Shown piece after piece: positions 35,901-43,626 of a stretch of DNA of 64,000 bases. Within the stretch, counting starts at the first letter, position 1, and every line of letters begins with the position of its first letter. Location: the NCBI RefSeq assembly GCF_017874215.1, contig NZ_JAGGLB010000001.1, positions 496,001 to 560,000 of the forward strand, in the 5' to 3' direction. The position numbers and the translations under genes are program-made. This DNA comes from Paenibacillus eucommiae. GTDB lineage: Bacteria; Bacillota; Bacilli; Paenibacillales; NBRC-103111. The notes under the pieces are model-generated. The model was not told where the DNA came from. It saw nothing but the letters and a program-made list of their open reading frames with translations, and did not search any database.

Positions 35901-37415
35901 TGCCGCTGCCTCCCAGCTCCAAATAGCTTGTTCCTCATCAAAATAAAGCTTGTTCTCGCGATAGAGGCTATCCACAAAACGGTGTAAGTACAGCGGATTA
36001 CCACCTGTTCGATGGTAAAGAGACTCCGCAAGCAGGCGGATGCGCGCCGTATTTTCGTTTAAAATATGTGATATAAACTGTCTCACTTCGATGTAGGATA
36101 GAGGGTCGAGCGTGATATGCTGCAGTGATAATGGCTTTCCAGTCTTATGCAGAGAAAATGAATCTTTGATCCATAAAGCAGCCGCGCCTTGGGTTCCTCC
36201 GTTTTCCATACAATCTGGCGCCGCTTCCTCCCGGAACGAACCTATAAGTAATAAACCATGAAGGTCCCTGTCATTCGCAACCGTACGAAGGACATCCATC
36301 GTAGCAGGATCTGCCCATTGGAGATCGTCGAGAAACATAACGAGAGGATGCTCTCTGCCAGCAAATGTGTTTATAAAAATAGGCAATAGACGGCGAAAAC
36401 GGACAGCCGCTTCAGAAGGAGGCAATGGCTCCACAGCAGGAAATTCACCGAGAAGCTTGCCAGCTTCCGGCAGCAGCTGTGCGATTACGCCAGCCCCTTG
36501 GCCTAACGTCTCCGTTAACTGTTCCTTCCATTTCGCAACTTTTTCTGGCGATTCGCCCCAGATTTGCCGAATCAATCTGCGAAGCGCCTGCAGGATTGGC
36601 GAAAACGGCATATCCTGATTCATCAGATCACACTTACCCGCAATGAATTGACCACCATCCCTGGTCACCAGCATCTGAAGCTCTCGAACCAAAGCGGTTT
36701 TACCGCTGCCCGCCTGACCCGTAACGACTACGAACGCAGATGCGCCGCCACGAGCCTGCTCGAAAGCCTCGCGAAGCTTTTCTTTTTCCTTTTCACGACC
36801 GAAGAGAGTCCGTGGAAGGCGGAACCGGCTGGCCTCATCCGCACGAGCAATCTCGAAGGGGACGATCTCTCCCCATTCTTCCAGAGAAGAGTCACACCTT
36901 TTCAAATCAGCTAAAAGACCATAAGCACTCTGATAACGCTCCTCAGCCGTCTTCGACAACAGCTTCATGATAATGTCAGCAAGTGAGCCCGCCGTCTCCG
37001 GACGCAGTTCTTGCAGAGGCTTCGGTACAATAGCCAGATGAGCATGCACCCACTCTTCAGCACTCTGTGCTTGAAATGGCAGACACCCTGCAAGCATTTC
37101 ATAATATATCAAACCTAGCGCGTACAAATCGCTGCGCACGTCAGACGCACGGTTGATCCTGCCTGTTTGTTCAGGAGAAATATAGGCGTAATCCAGCTCA
37201 CGCTTTTCTTCCAAAACTGCTCTAATCTTTTCTGCTTGAATTCGACCACCAAATATTCGAACACCAGATGGATTCAAATCACCAATCATCGTTTTTCGAT
37301 TATGGGTCGTTTGAACTAATTCCGCCAGCGCTATAGCTATATGTACAAATGGGGCAGCTTCCATTGCAGTCCCATTCAGCAATTCCTTTAACTTGGTCCC
37401 CTCTGTTAGAGACAT
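32931..37415 (-). CDS. Multi-domain regulator: kinase-like, AAA/STAND ATPase, GAF and LuxR HTH
   Basis: About 1494 residues from an ATG at 37415 (GGAGG ten bases upstream; the frame to 37541 lacks a site). Residues 1-185 match a protein-kinase C-lobe (AYISPEQTGRINRASDVRSDLYALGLIYYEMLAG), but the N-lobe is absent and the catalytic loop reads IGDLNPSGVRI instead of HRD, so kinase activity is doubtful. From about residue 205 an AAA/STAND ATPase follows (Walker A GQAGSGKTALV, Walker B LVMFLDDLQWADP), then about 600 residues of helical repeats. A GAF domain is near 1220-1370 and a C-terminal LuxR HTH reads LTNRETEILYALTDGLSNKEIAYRFGLTEGTVKSYVFHLYGKL. A signal-integrating transcription factor with unknown ligand. 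Confidence 0.85.
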   Translation of the reverse strand: MSLTEGTKLKELLNGTAMEAAPFVHIAIALAELVQTTHNRKTMIGDLNPSGVRIFGGRIQAEKIRAVLEEKRELDYAYISPEQTGRINRASDVRSDLYALGLIYYEMLAGCLPFQAQSAEEWVHAHLAIVPKPLQELRPETAGSLADIIMKLLSKTAEERYQSAYGLLADLKRCDSSLEEWGEIVPFEIARADEASRFRLPRTLFGREKEKEKLREAFEQARGGASAFVVVTGQAGSGKTALVRELQMLVTRDGGQFIAGKCDLMNQDMPFSPILQALRRLIRQIWGESPEKVAKWKEQLTETLGQGAGVIAQLLPEAGKLLGEFPAVEPLPPSEAAVRFRRLLPIFINTFAGREHPLVMFLDDLQWADPATMDVLRTVANDRDLHGLLLIGSFREEAAPDCMENGGTQGAAALWIKDSFSLHKTGKPLSLQHITLDPLSYIEVRQFISHILNENTARIRLLAESLYHRTGGNPLYLHRFVDSLYRENKLYFDEEQAIWSWEAAAVTQMPEDPDILHLIGTRIRMLPHETIELLAIAAAIGHRFRLSMVALVSGRSLSHTRKLLRSVEDEGLLSRENEAGEVDEADAIDAADEVETDDGYYTFLHDRVQQAAYRSVLEPEQAGLHLKIGRVMRTGRCEQQEESIFDMVYHLNLGSSEMTDETEKRELAAYNLQAGLKSKATTAFAAALHFLETGLRFVQEDESGTDSLAYRLMLELPECEYMCGRVDRAKDLLERLMTRTTDLVERSQIYLISIGMNAYLKRDDIAVNIGWQALAEFGWKLPMKPSKALVAKEVVMTQMALSKMRNELPRLPLNYDPHYKALSDLVMAMSTSVFIISLELSAVLFSRFVRYGLKHGNNEAFTCVLAGYGLVIFRNNISSFHTGLQHIETACTLSSSFESTDLQCRLLYIKGLAKLLQNPEEGMRCFEQSMRYGMESANLAFVSIAMLTCTTNHTGDLHTLTARIVNFETMSQKLVDEVTLNIFRIARWYVAQLQGEVESDEVVMPLQNSRLKERLNNEVYYTCTCQIEIAYLSGRYREALEWVEKGKFNTFRQTRLQVRKQHVYHSLTLAAMYTEAPPEERKGIRAMLSKQLRSMKQWSGYFGQQSSAYLLIAAELLGIDGNRLAAAKGYEAAAQEARRERYGLIEAIAYERASMYYREAGSITGANVLLVDAFSAYARWGAFAKARKLRDAYPEAAYPELELTAAARQEGLMTAEEEMGQSEAAREVMPHLVDEQVLIQQIMGWSGKAVSQDHSHEVSQNVNEYVSKDVMKRFLESALRYSGAEKGYVLSSHGEGFIMEEQVGADDTQEEASYAEAIVRYVIKTGEPVVLADASRSSYGADPNIRRSQPQSVLCMPILFPGKLLPSVLYLENNLISGVFTKERLGVLDLMIMRMVYLKSLEDSRAQISVSSDSGQSLQAISSEVSQPLIEPLTNRETEILYALTDGLSNKEIAYRFGLTEGTVKSYVFHLYGKLGVKRRAQAIARARELQLLG

Positions 37416-37767
37416 GTTGTCCAATCCTCCATCTGATCCGTGCACATCTACTCTTTCAGAAAAGCAGCTTCTTCTTATTCTATCATTATTTAATAGTGCG
37501 TAGAAGATATTGTTATTGCAGTTAGGTGAACCGGGAACCACCCTTCCATTTTCTTAATGCTTAGATTAAGATAAGGCACTTTTTAAAGTACTACATACTA
37601 CCCGCGTATGTTCTTTAATTATTAATTGGAAGTGGAATATAATGAGGAGGACGTAGCCCGGAGCATCCTTTTTCATTTGAATTAACTGGAAGAATTATGA
37701 AATATAGAAGGTAAAAACACCCTATTCACCGAATATTATTGTAATGCTGAGGAAAGGGGGGAGAGTG

Positions 37768-38391
37768 ATGATTGATATTTTAAAGCTTTTTGCGGCCTTA
37801 GCTTTGGGGTACCTTTTAGGCAGCCTTAATACAGCGGTGATTGTAGGGAAAATATACGGCAAAGACATAAGAAGCCATGGAAGCAAAAGTGCCGGGCTTA
37901 CCAATACTATGAGGGTACTTGGGAAATCTGCTGCAGTGTTTGTTCTTGCGGGAGATATATTAAAAGGGATAATTGCCTGTTTAATAGGCTTGTTCCTTGG
38001 CGTTTACTTTTATTCGGGAGAGGCTGCAGACTGCGTAAGCCTTTTAGCGGCAGGAGTAGGAGCGGTTGTAGGGCATAACTGGCCGGTATATTTTGGGTTT
38101 AAAGGGGGCAAAGGAGCACTTACAGCAGTGGCTGTGCTCTTTATGGTTGACTGGGTTATGGCCCTTTTATGCCTTGGCTTTTTTGTAATAATAGTAGTTT
38201 TAACCCGTTATGTTTCTTTAGGCACAATATGTGCTACATTGCTTTTTGCGGCTATTTCATTTATTCCTGTTTTTGCGAATACCTTATATTTATATATATT
38301 TGCGTTCCTAATGGCGTTTATGGTTATTTTCAGGCATATGGAAAATATACAAAGGCTGCTTTCAGGAACAGAAAATAAGCTTAATTTTTGA
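37768..38391 (+). CDS. plsY: Glycerol-3-phosphate acyltransferase PlsY
   Basis: A 207-residue membrane protein from the ATG at 37768 (AAAGGGGGGAG upstream; an ATG at 37744 is less likely). It has the PlsY layout with five or so helices and three cytosolic motifs: the first reads HGSKSAGLTNTMRVLG (canonical GSGNxGATNxxR), the second GHNWPVYFGFKGGKG is canonical, and the third is near VILTRYVSLGT. PlsY moves acyl groups from acyl-phosphate to glycerol-3-phosphate, the first step of phospholipid synthesis. Codon use is more AT-rich than neighbouring genes and it stands alone between unrelated genes, suggesting acquisition, perhaps from a clostridial source. A second housekeeping plsY elsewhere in the genome is likely but not shown. 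Confidence 0.88.
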   Translation: MIDILKLFAALALGYLLGSLNTAVIVGKIYGKDIRSHGSKSAGLTNTMRVLGKSAAVFVLAGDILKGIIACLIGLFLGVYFYSGEAADCVSLLAAGVGAVVGHNWPVYFGFKGGKGALTAVAVLFMVDWVMALLCLGFFVIIVVLTRYVSLGTICATLLFAAISFIPVFANTLYLYIFAFLMAFMVIFRHMENIQRLLSGTENKLNF

Positions 38392-38485
38392 TTTTTTCGC
38401 GGCGTTAAGGGGCAACAACCTGGACGTAGCGATGATGAGATCTTATAAATTTCAACCGATCGCCGCCAAATCCTAGTGTTAAAAC

Positions 38486-38534
38486 ATAAAAAACTGCGCA
38501 TTCTCTCCATTGGAGAAATTGCTGCAGTTTTTAA
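38486..38534 (-). terminator. Rho-independent terminator of the ferredoxin-NADP reductase gene
   Basis: AAAAACTGC on one side pairs with GCAGTTTTT on the other around an inner TTCTCC/GGAGAA hairpin. On the minus strand the stem ends in a T run, a few bases past the stop at 38539. Confidence 0.85.
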
Positions 38535-38538
38535 AAAA

Positions 38539-39570
38539 TTAATTTTTGACGAATTGTTTATTCAATTCATCAAAGCGGACATTTTCCGTCGAGATTCTGG
38601 CCATTTTTGCCGCTTTTGGCTCGATATACTGTTTAGCACTATTCACAGCAAGCACAGCATCGTTGAACGCTCCGGTAATCAGCATAACTTTGACCCCGTA
38701 GCTTACAAAGTCGCCCGCCGCGAAGATGCCAGGAACTTGCGATTCCATTTTATCGGTTACGGCAAGATTGTCTTTCCCGATGCCAAGTCCCCAATCCCTA
38801 AGCCGTCCATACTCATAGGTTGCGCCATGACTGACAATCAGTGCATCCAATTCGAGCTGCTCGCGCTGCCCCGATTCTACATGGCAGATGGTGATCTTAT
38901 CGATCGACTTTCCGTCTTCACTATGAAGCATTTCTACCTGATAGTGCGTGAGAACGTCAGAAGAAGCTTTCATTCGCGAAATGTTGCGTTCAAGTCCCTT
39001 GAACTTATCAGTCCGGTGAACCACCGTCACGCTGGCTGCAATCGGCTCCAGCTCATTGGCCCAATCTACTGCCGAATCGCCGCCTCCAGAGATTACCACC
39101 CGTTTGCCCCGGAAATCTTCCAAGTTCTCTACTGTGTAGTACAAGTTCGAGTTTTCATAGCCCTTGGCCTCCTCGATTTCCAGCTTCCTCACTTTGCGTA
39201 ATCCGCCGTATCCAATCGCCATAATAACCGTTTTAGTCCAATGCCGATCGCCAGCAGTGGAGGTGAGCATAAATGTACCGTCATCCAGACGCTCCAACCC
39301 TTCAATCTCCTGACTCAACGCCACTGTAGGCTCAAATGTGCCCGCCTGGCGAACCAGCTGATCAGTCAGCTCTCTGCCTGTAATCGGAGGTATTCCCCCA
39401 ACGTCCCACACCATCTTATCTAGAAAAAATAACATTGTGCCCCCGAGTTCGCTCTGCGCATCAACTATTTTCGTCTTCATTTCACGCATTCCGCTGTAAA
39501 AGGCAGCATACAACCCCGCAGGGCCGCCGCCTATAATAGTCACATCAAAAAGTTCCAGCTTTTCCGTCAT
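38539..39570 (-). CDS. Ferredoxin/flavodoxin--NADP+ reductase, thioredoxin-reductase type (YcgT/YumC-like)
   Basis: A 343-residue flavoprotein. The FAD site is GGGPAGLYAAFY (14-25), the NADPH site VVISGGGDSAVDWANEL near residue 155, and a late FAD contact GIFAAGDFVSYGVKVMLI near 280. It has the two-domain thioredoxin-reductase fold but lacks the CxxC redox pair, which marks the FNR subgroup that reduces ferredoxin or flavodoxin with NADPH. In Bacillus subtilis the related YcgT is part of the Fur regulon. Here a strong Fur-box match lies about 100 bp upstream, so iron-repressed expression is likely. The start has ATGAGGTGAG upstream. Confidence 0.9.
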   Translation of the reverse strand: MTEKLELFDVTIIGGGPAGLYAAFYSGMREMKTKIVDAQSELGGTMLFFLDKMVWDVGGIPPITGRELTDQLVRQAGTFEPTVALSQEIEGLERLDDGTFMLTSTAGDRHWTKTVIMAIGYGGLRKVRKLEIEEAKGYENSNLYYTVENLEDFRGKRVVISGGGDSAVDWANELEPIAASVTVVHRTDKFKGLERNISRMKASSDVLTHYQVEMLHSEDGKSIDKITICHVESGQREQLELDALIVSHGATYEYGRLRDWGLGIGKDNLAVTDKMESQVPGIFAAGDFVSYGVKVMLITGAFNDAVLAVNSAKQYIEPKAAKMARISTENVRFDELNKQFVKN

Positions 39571-39672
39571 TATGTGCTCACCTCATATGAATAGTACTTA
39601 GACTTACTAAAAACGGTTGAAACGTTACGTGCAATTCGCAGGTAGACTAACTACAGTCTATGTACTTAAGCC

Positions 39673-39691
39673 GACAATAATAATCATTATC
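39673..39691. promoter_or_regulatory. Fur box
   Basis: GACAATAATAATCATTATC matches the 19-bp consensus GATAATGATAATCATTATC at 17 positions and is nearly palindromic. It lies between the divergent reductase gene (start 39570) and the ABC exporter (start 40019), about 100 bp from the former. Repression of the reductase by iron is expected; control of the exporter is possible but it is 330 bp away. Confidence 0.8.
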
Positions 39692-40018
39692 AATAACTGA
39701 TGAAAAAAAATAGCTGCCGCTCTCTCGCTCCCACACTTATGAAACATATATACTTATTTAGTATGATAATTTCCATTCCATTTGTCAATACACGATTAGA
39801 TTAACCTTTTAGCTTAAAATTGAATTTCTACGAAAATTAGAGAATGATAGAGATAAATAAAGATCTCATGTTCAAAAAAAGCTAGATGAATATCATAATT
39901 ATGGGAAAAACCGGAATCTGGTCCGCGTGCGAACGTGTGTTTTTGCTGTTTGACTATTTTTGCTGCAGAAGACTAAGATAAAGACGTATTCATGTGTTGG
40001 CAAGGGGGGTTTTTGCTA

Positions 40019-41800
40019 GTGAAGTATCCAGATTGGCATGTCTTTTTTATTAGGCAAATGATGCGATATAAAGGGGCCTTTGGTCTTGTTCTTCTTTTAA
40101 CGACAGCTGTTGTTGTATGTAGTGCCGTCTCCCCCATTCTGATAGGTAAAATAATAGACGGTGTAGTTTCCGGTCAAGATATTCGTTTATGGCAGCTTTC
40201 TTTTCTTTTGTTGGCTATCTTGTTTGCTGCGGAATTTTTAGTAGTTTTGCGAAAATATATTTCGAACAAGGTGATGGTTCGTTTAACTTATGAGCTGGCT
40301 CAAGATTCCCTTGCTTCGGTATTTCGCACGAAAATCGATTTTTTCACCAAAACGCCAAGAGGTGAGCTGCTCCAGCGATGCATCCAGGACACGAGAGTCA
40401 TCCAGCAGTTCGGCTTGTTTACCATTCCTGGATTTATACAGGATCTGGTTTTAGCCAGTGTTGCAATCGTTGTGATTAGCGGAATATATTGGCCCGTAGC
40501 CATTATGGTGGCTGGCTGTTACATTGCTTTATTTATCCCTGTTCATTTTATCGGTAAAAAAAGAGGAGGAGCAAGACAAAAGCAAAGCAAACAGGATGCA
40601 AAGCTGAGGCATAGCTTACTTGAAAAGCTGGAATCCATCAGGCAAATTAAAATATTCGGTATTGAAAAACATGAGTATGAAAAGTTCCGGCACAATCAGG
40701 AGATTGCTGCTGACCTAGCCTTTCAACACGACATCCTTACAGGTTTGTATAAAGGCTTGCCGCGTATCCCTGATGCCCTGGCTCCAGCATTGGTATTTTT
40801 GTTTATAGGATGGCAGGTTGTGCATGGACGTGCAACTATCGGGGAGCTTATGACCGTTATTGCATTTATTCCAGCAATCAATTCTCCAGTACGTTCTTTC
40901 TTCGCTCTTTACGTCACATTAGCAGACATCCGAGTACGTCTGAATGGAGTGCTTGCCTACTTAAACCTGCCAGTAGAGCCCGGAAACATTGAAGGATTAC
41001 ATAAACCGTCCCATCTCAGATCGCTGCCAATCACCTTAGAACGTGTATGTGTCACGGGAGAAAGAGGCGACATATTAAAGAATGTCACCTTTCGCATCGA
41101 TCCTGGAAAGCATGTGGCGATAGTTGGTCCTAGCGGATCTGGAAAAAGCACTCTGCTTAAGATTCTAACCAGACAACTGGAGCCTACAGGAGGAAATATA
41201 TCCATAGGTCCATATTCCCTGGCAGATTTAGATGCAACCCATTTGCGCAGCCGGATTGGCTATATGACACAGGAAGGATTTTTGTTTAGCAATACCCTCT
41301 TGTACAATCTTACTTATTTTAAACAAGTTGACCAAGTTGACCTTTCTGTCCTTGATATGTGGATGCAGGCACTTGGGGCCGAGGATATTGTCACTATGCT
41401 TCCTCATGGATATGAGTCGGTAATTGGTGATAAAGGCAGTCAGCTTTCTGGAGGGCAGCGGCAATTAATCGGCTTGGTCCGTACTATGGTAAAGCAGCCT
41501 GATTTACTGCTTCTCGACGAAGCTACCGCGGCGCTTGATAATATCAGTGAATCACTAGTTTATAAAGCACTTAATGACTATTCAAGCCATATAACAAGAA
41601 TTACGGTCACGCATAGGCTTATTGGTGCTAAGCATGCGGATCACATTCTCGTCCTGGAACACGGAGAAATTGTTGAGCAGGGAACTCATGAACAACTGCT
41701 AGCTGCCCCATACAGCTTATATGCAAGATTATGGAATAACGAGATTTCAGGTGCGAAGGAGATTGACGAGGAGGCTTCAATGGTTGATGCAATCCTATAG
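40019..41800 (+). CDS. ABC exporter half-transporter (TMD-NBD), subunit 1
   Basis: About 593 residues from a GTG at 40019, preceded by AAGGGGGG nine bases upstream; ATG at 39992 has no site. Six helices span residues 15-300 with the usual intracellular coupling helices. The nucleotide-binding domain carries Walker A GPSGSGKST, a signature LSGGQ, Walker B LLLLDEATAALD and switch His in VTHRL. The gene overlaps the next one by 14 bp, and both are of the same type, so they form a heterodimer. Such pairs export peptides, lipids or drugs; the cargo is not shown and no precursor peptide gene was noticed. Confidence 0.9.
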   Translation: MKYPDWHVFFIRQMMRYKGAFGLVLLLTTAVVVCSAVSPILIGKIIDGVVSGQDIRLWQLSFLLLAILFAAEFLVVLRKYISNKVMVRLTYELAQDSLASVFRTKIDFFTKTPRGELLQRCIQDTRVIQQFGLFTIPGFIQDLVLASVAIVVISGIYWPVAIMVAGCYIALFIPVHFIGKKRGGARQKQSKQDAKLRHSLLEKLESIRQIKIFGIEKHEYEKFRHNQEIAADLAFQHDILTGLYKGLPRIPDALAPALVFLFIGWQVVHGRATIGELMTVIAFIPAINSPVRSFFALYVTLADIRVRLNGVLAYLNLPVEPGNIEGLHKPSHLRSLPITLERVCVTGERGDILKNVTFRIDPGKHVAIVGPSGSGKSTLLKILTRQLEPTGGNISIGPYSLADLDATHLRSRIGYMTQEGFLFSNTLLYNLTYFKQVDQVDLSVLDMWMQALGAEDIVTMLPHGYESVIGDKGSQLSGGQRQLIGLVRTMVKQPDLLLLDEATAALDNISESLVYKALNDYSSHITRITVTHRLIGAKHADHILVLEHGEIVEQGTHEQLLAAPYSLYARLWNNEISGAKEIDEEASMVDAIL

Positions 41801-43502
41801 TAGAGAAGCCATTTTTTCTTACGCAAAGCAATTACTTTATCCTCATAGAGGAAAAATTCTTTTGAATATTTGTAATGTGCTTATTCGAAGTGTAATTTTT
41901 ATGGTGCCTCCCGTAATGACCAAATATATACTCGAATGGGTGCTGCCCCAGAAGAATTGGAATCTTCTCTTAATTGTTGCCGTGTGTATCATGCTTGTTC
42001 CGATAATAGGCAGCGCAATGATAGTGGTAGAAACTTATACTACCAGATTCCTATACAGCTTGTACGGACGGGGGCAGGCTGACTTATATAACGGCATACA
42101 GCATCAATCCTTGGCATGGCTTCAGAAAAAAAGAATGGGCGACTTGATTACCCGAGTTTTAGATGATACACGGACGATTAACCAGTTATTTGACGGCACT
42201 ATATTTTTCATGCTTTTTCTCTTCATTACTATTGTAATTGGAGCCATAGTCCTGCTGTTTCTTCATATCCAATTAGGTGCTGCCATGATTGCTTTATGGG
42301 TATTACATGCAATTATCATCTCTAGACTCGGAGGTAGAGTAAAGCAAAAAGCGGCAGAGCTGCAACAGCAAACCTCCGATGTAACAGAGACAGCAAGAGA
42401 AATGCTGTACGGCGCTGAGTGGATTACTTTATCCGGTCAGGAAGCCAAAGCACTGGAAACGATGAAGAACTGCTTCCATCGGGAATGGAGCATTACACGA
42501 CGCGGGCTGCTTGCGGATAATGTTGTGCAAATTACTGATGTCTTGCTCCAGTCCTGCTTTCTCGCTTTTATGTATTATTTGGGTGGACGCCTGGTTACAG
42601 ATGGAAGCATGACCATAGGTTCATTGGTTTCATTTATTGCTGTTTATACTTGGTTGAGGCCATTTGGCATTGCGTTATACGGGATGTATTTGACCGCTAA
42701 AAGAACCAGTCCTTCCATAGAAAGGGTGGCAGAGATTGCTTATCCTGCCAAATCCATCACAGGAGTAGAGCCAAAGGGTGGTTTGAACACCTTGGTTTTG
42801 GATAAGGTCTCCTTTCATTATGAGGAAAAAGCAATCCTGAATCAGATTAGCTTGCAGCTCACCGCAGGATCCGCCATTTCATTAGTAGGACCTCGCGGGA
42901 GTGGTAAATCAACCCTCGCTGATATCCTGCTCAGGCTTCAAGCACCTACCTCTGGAAGTATTTATATCAACGGCATTCCAATGGAACAGCTTGATGAGTC
43001 CTGGATTCGCCGGCACATCCTGTGTGTAACGCAGGATATCGTTTTACGAAGTGGTACTTTGCTTGACAACCTTACATTTGGATGTTCAGATGTTGATCCC
43101 GAAGCACTTAAGCAGGCTTTAACTTGTGCTGAATTAGATGTGTGGGCAGCTAGCCTTCCTAACGGCCTGCTGACCGAGGTAGGCGAACATGGGCTGTCTA
43201 TTTCTGGTGGAGAAAGACAAAGAATCAGTATTGCCAGAGCACTGATTCGCAGGCCCTCCCTGCTTATTTTGGACGAGTGCACCTCCGCCTTGGATACCAA
43301 TACGGAACAAAGACTATTAGACAAATTAATAGACCGCTTGCCACAAACCACATTGATTTTCATTACGCATAGAATGGCTGTAACCAAACATTCCCATCGC
43401 ATATATGTATTAAGAGAAGGCTGTATCGTCGAGGAAGGGCATTACGGAGAGTTAGCAGCGAAAAATGGACTATACCGGGAACTAGCTAATCAGAGAACTT
43501 AA
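41787..43502 (+). CDS. ABC exporter half-transporter (TMD-NBD), subunit 2
   Basis: About 571 residues from the ATG at 41787 (MQSYSREAIFSY), with GAGGAGG about 12 bases upstream; the frame begins at 41721. Six helices are followed by an NBD with Walker A GPRGSGKST, signature ISGGE, Walker B LLILDECTSALD and FITHRM. Cys in place of Ala after the catalytic Glu is a small deviation. The gene overlaps subunit 1 by 14 bp and is probably translated by coupling. No terminator was recognised after it; a duplicated GAACTTAAACTA is found at 43507-43530. Confidence 0.9.
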   Translation: MQSYSREAIFSYAKQLLYPHRGKILLNICNVLIRSVIFMVPPVMTKYILEWVLPQKNWNLLLIVAVCIMLVPIIGSAMIVVETYTTRFLYSLYGRGQADLYNGIQHQSLAWLQKKRMGDLITRVLDDTRTINQLFDGTIFFMLFLFITIVIGAIVLLFLHIQLGAAMIALWVLHAIIISRLGGRVKQKAAELQQQTSDVTETAREMLYGAEWITLSGQEAKALETMKNCFHREWSITRRGLLADNVVQITDVLLQSCFLAFMYYLGGRLVTDGSMTIGSLVSFIAVYTWLRPFGIALYGMYLTAKRTSPSIERVAEIAYPAKSITGVEPKGGLNTLVLDKVSFHYEEKAILNQISLQLTAGSAISLVGPRGSGKSTLADILLRLQAPTSGSIYINGIPMEQLDESWIRRHILCVTQDIVLRSGTLLDNLTFGCSDVDPEALKQALTCAELDVWAASLPNGLLTEVGEHGLSISGGERQRISIARALIRRPSLLILDECTSALDTNTEQRLLDKLIDRLPQTTLIFITHRMAVTKHSHRIYVLREGCIVEEGHYGELAAKNGLYRELANQRT

Positions 43503-43626
43503 GCTTGAACTTAAACTAGAACTTAAACTATCTTAAGCTTTTGAAAGCTATCTACAGTTTAAGCGCTCAATATGTTACCATCAATGTGTAGTAAACAATC
43601 ATCTATGACATTGGAGACCGAAGATT

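Noticed and set aside
37744..37767. Upstream ATG for plsY (MLRKGGRVM)
   Set aside because: The ribosome binding site AAAGGGGGGAG lies inside this stretch and fits the ATG at 37768.
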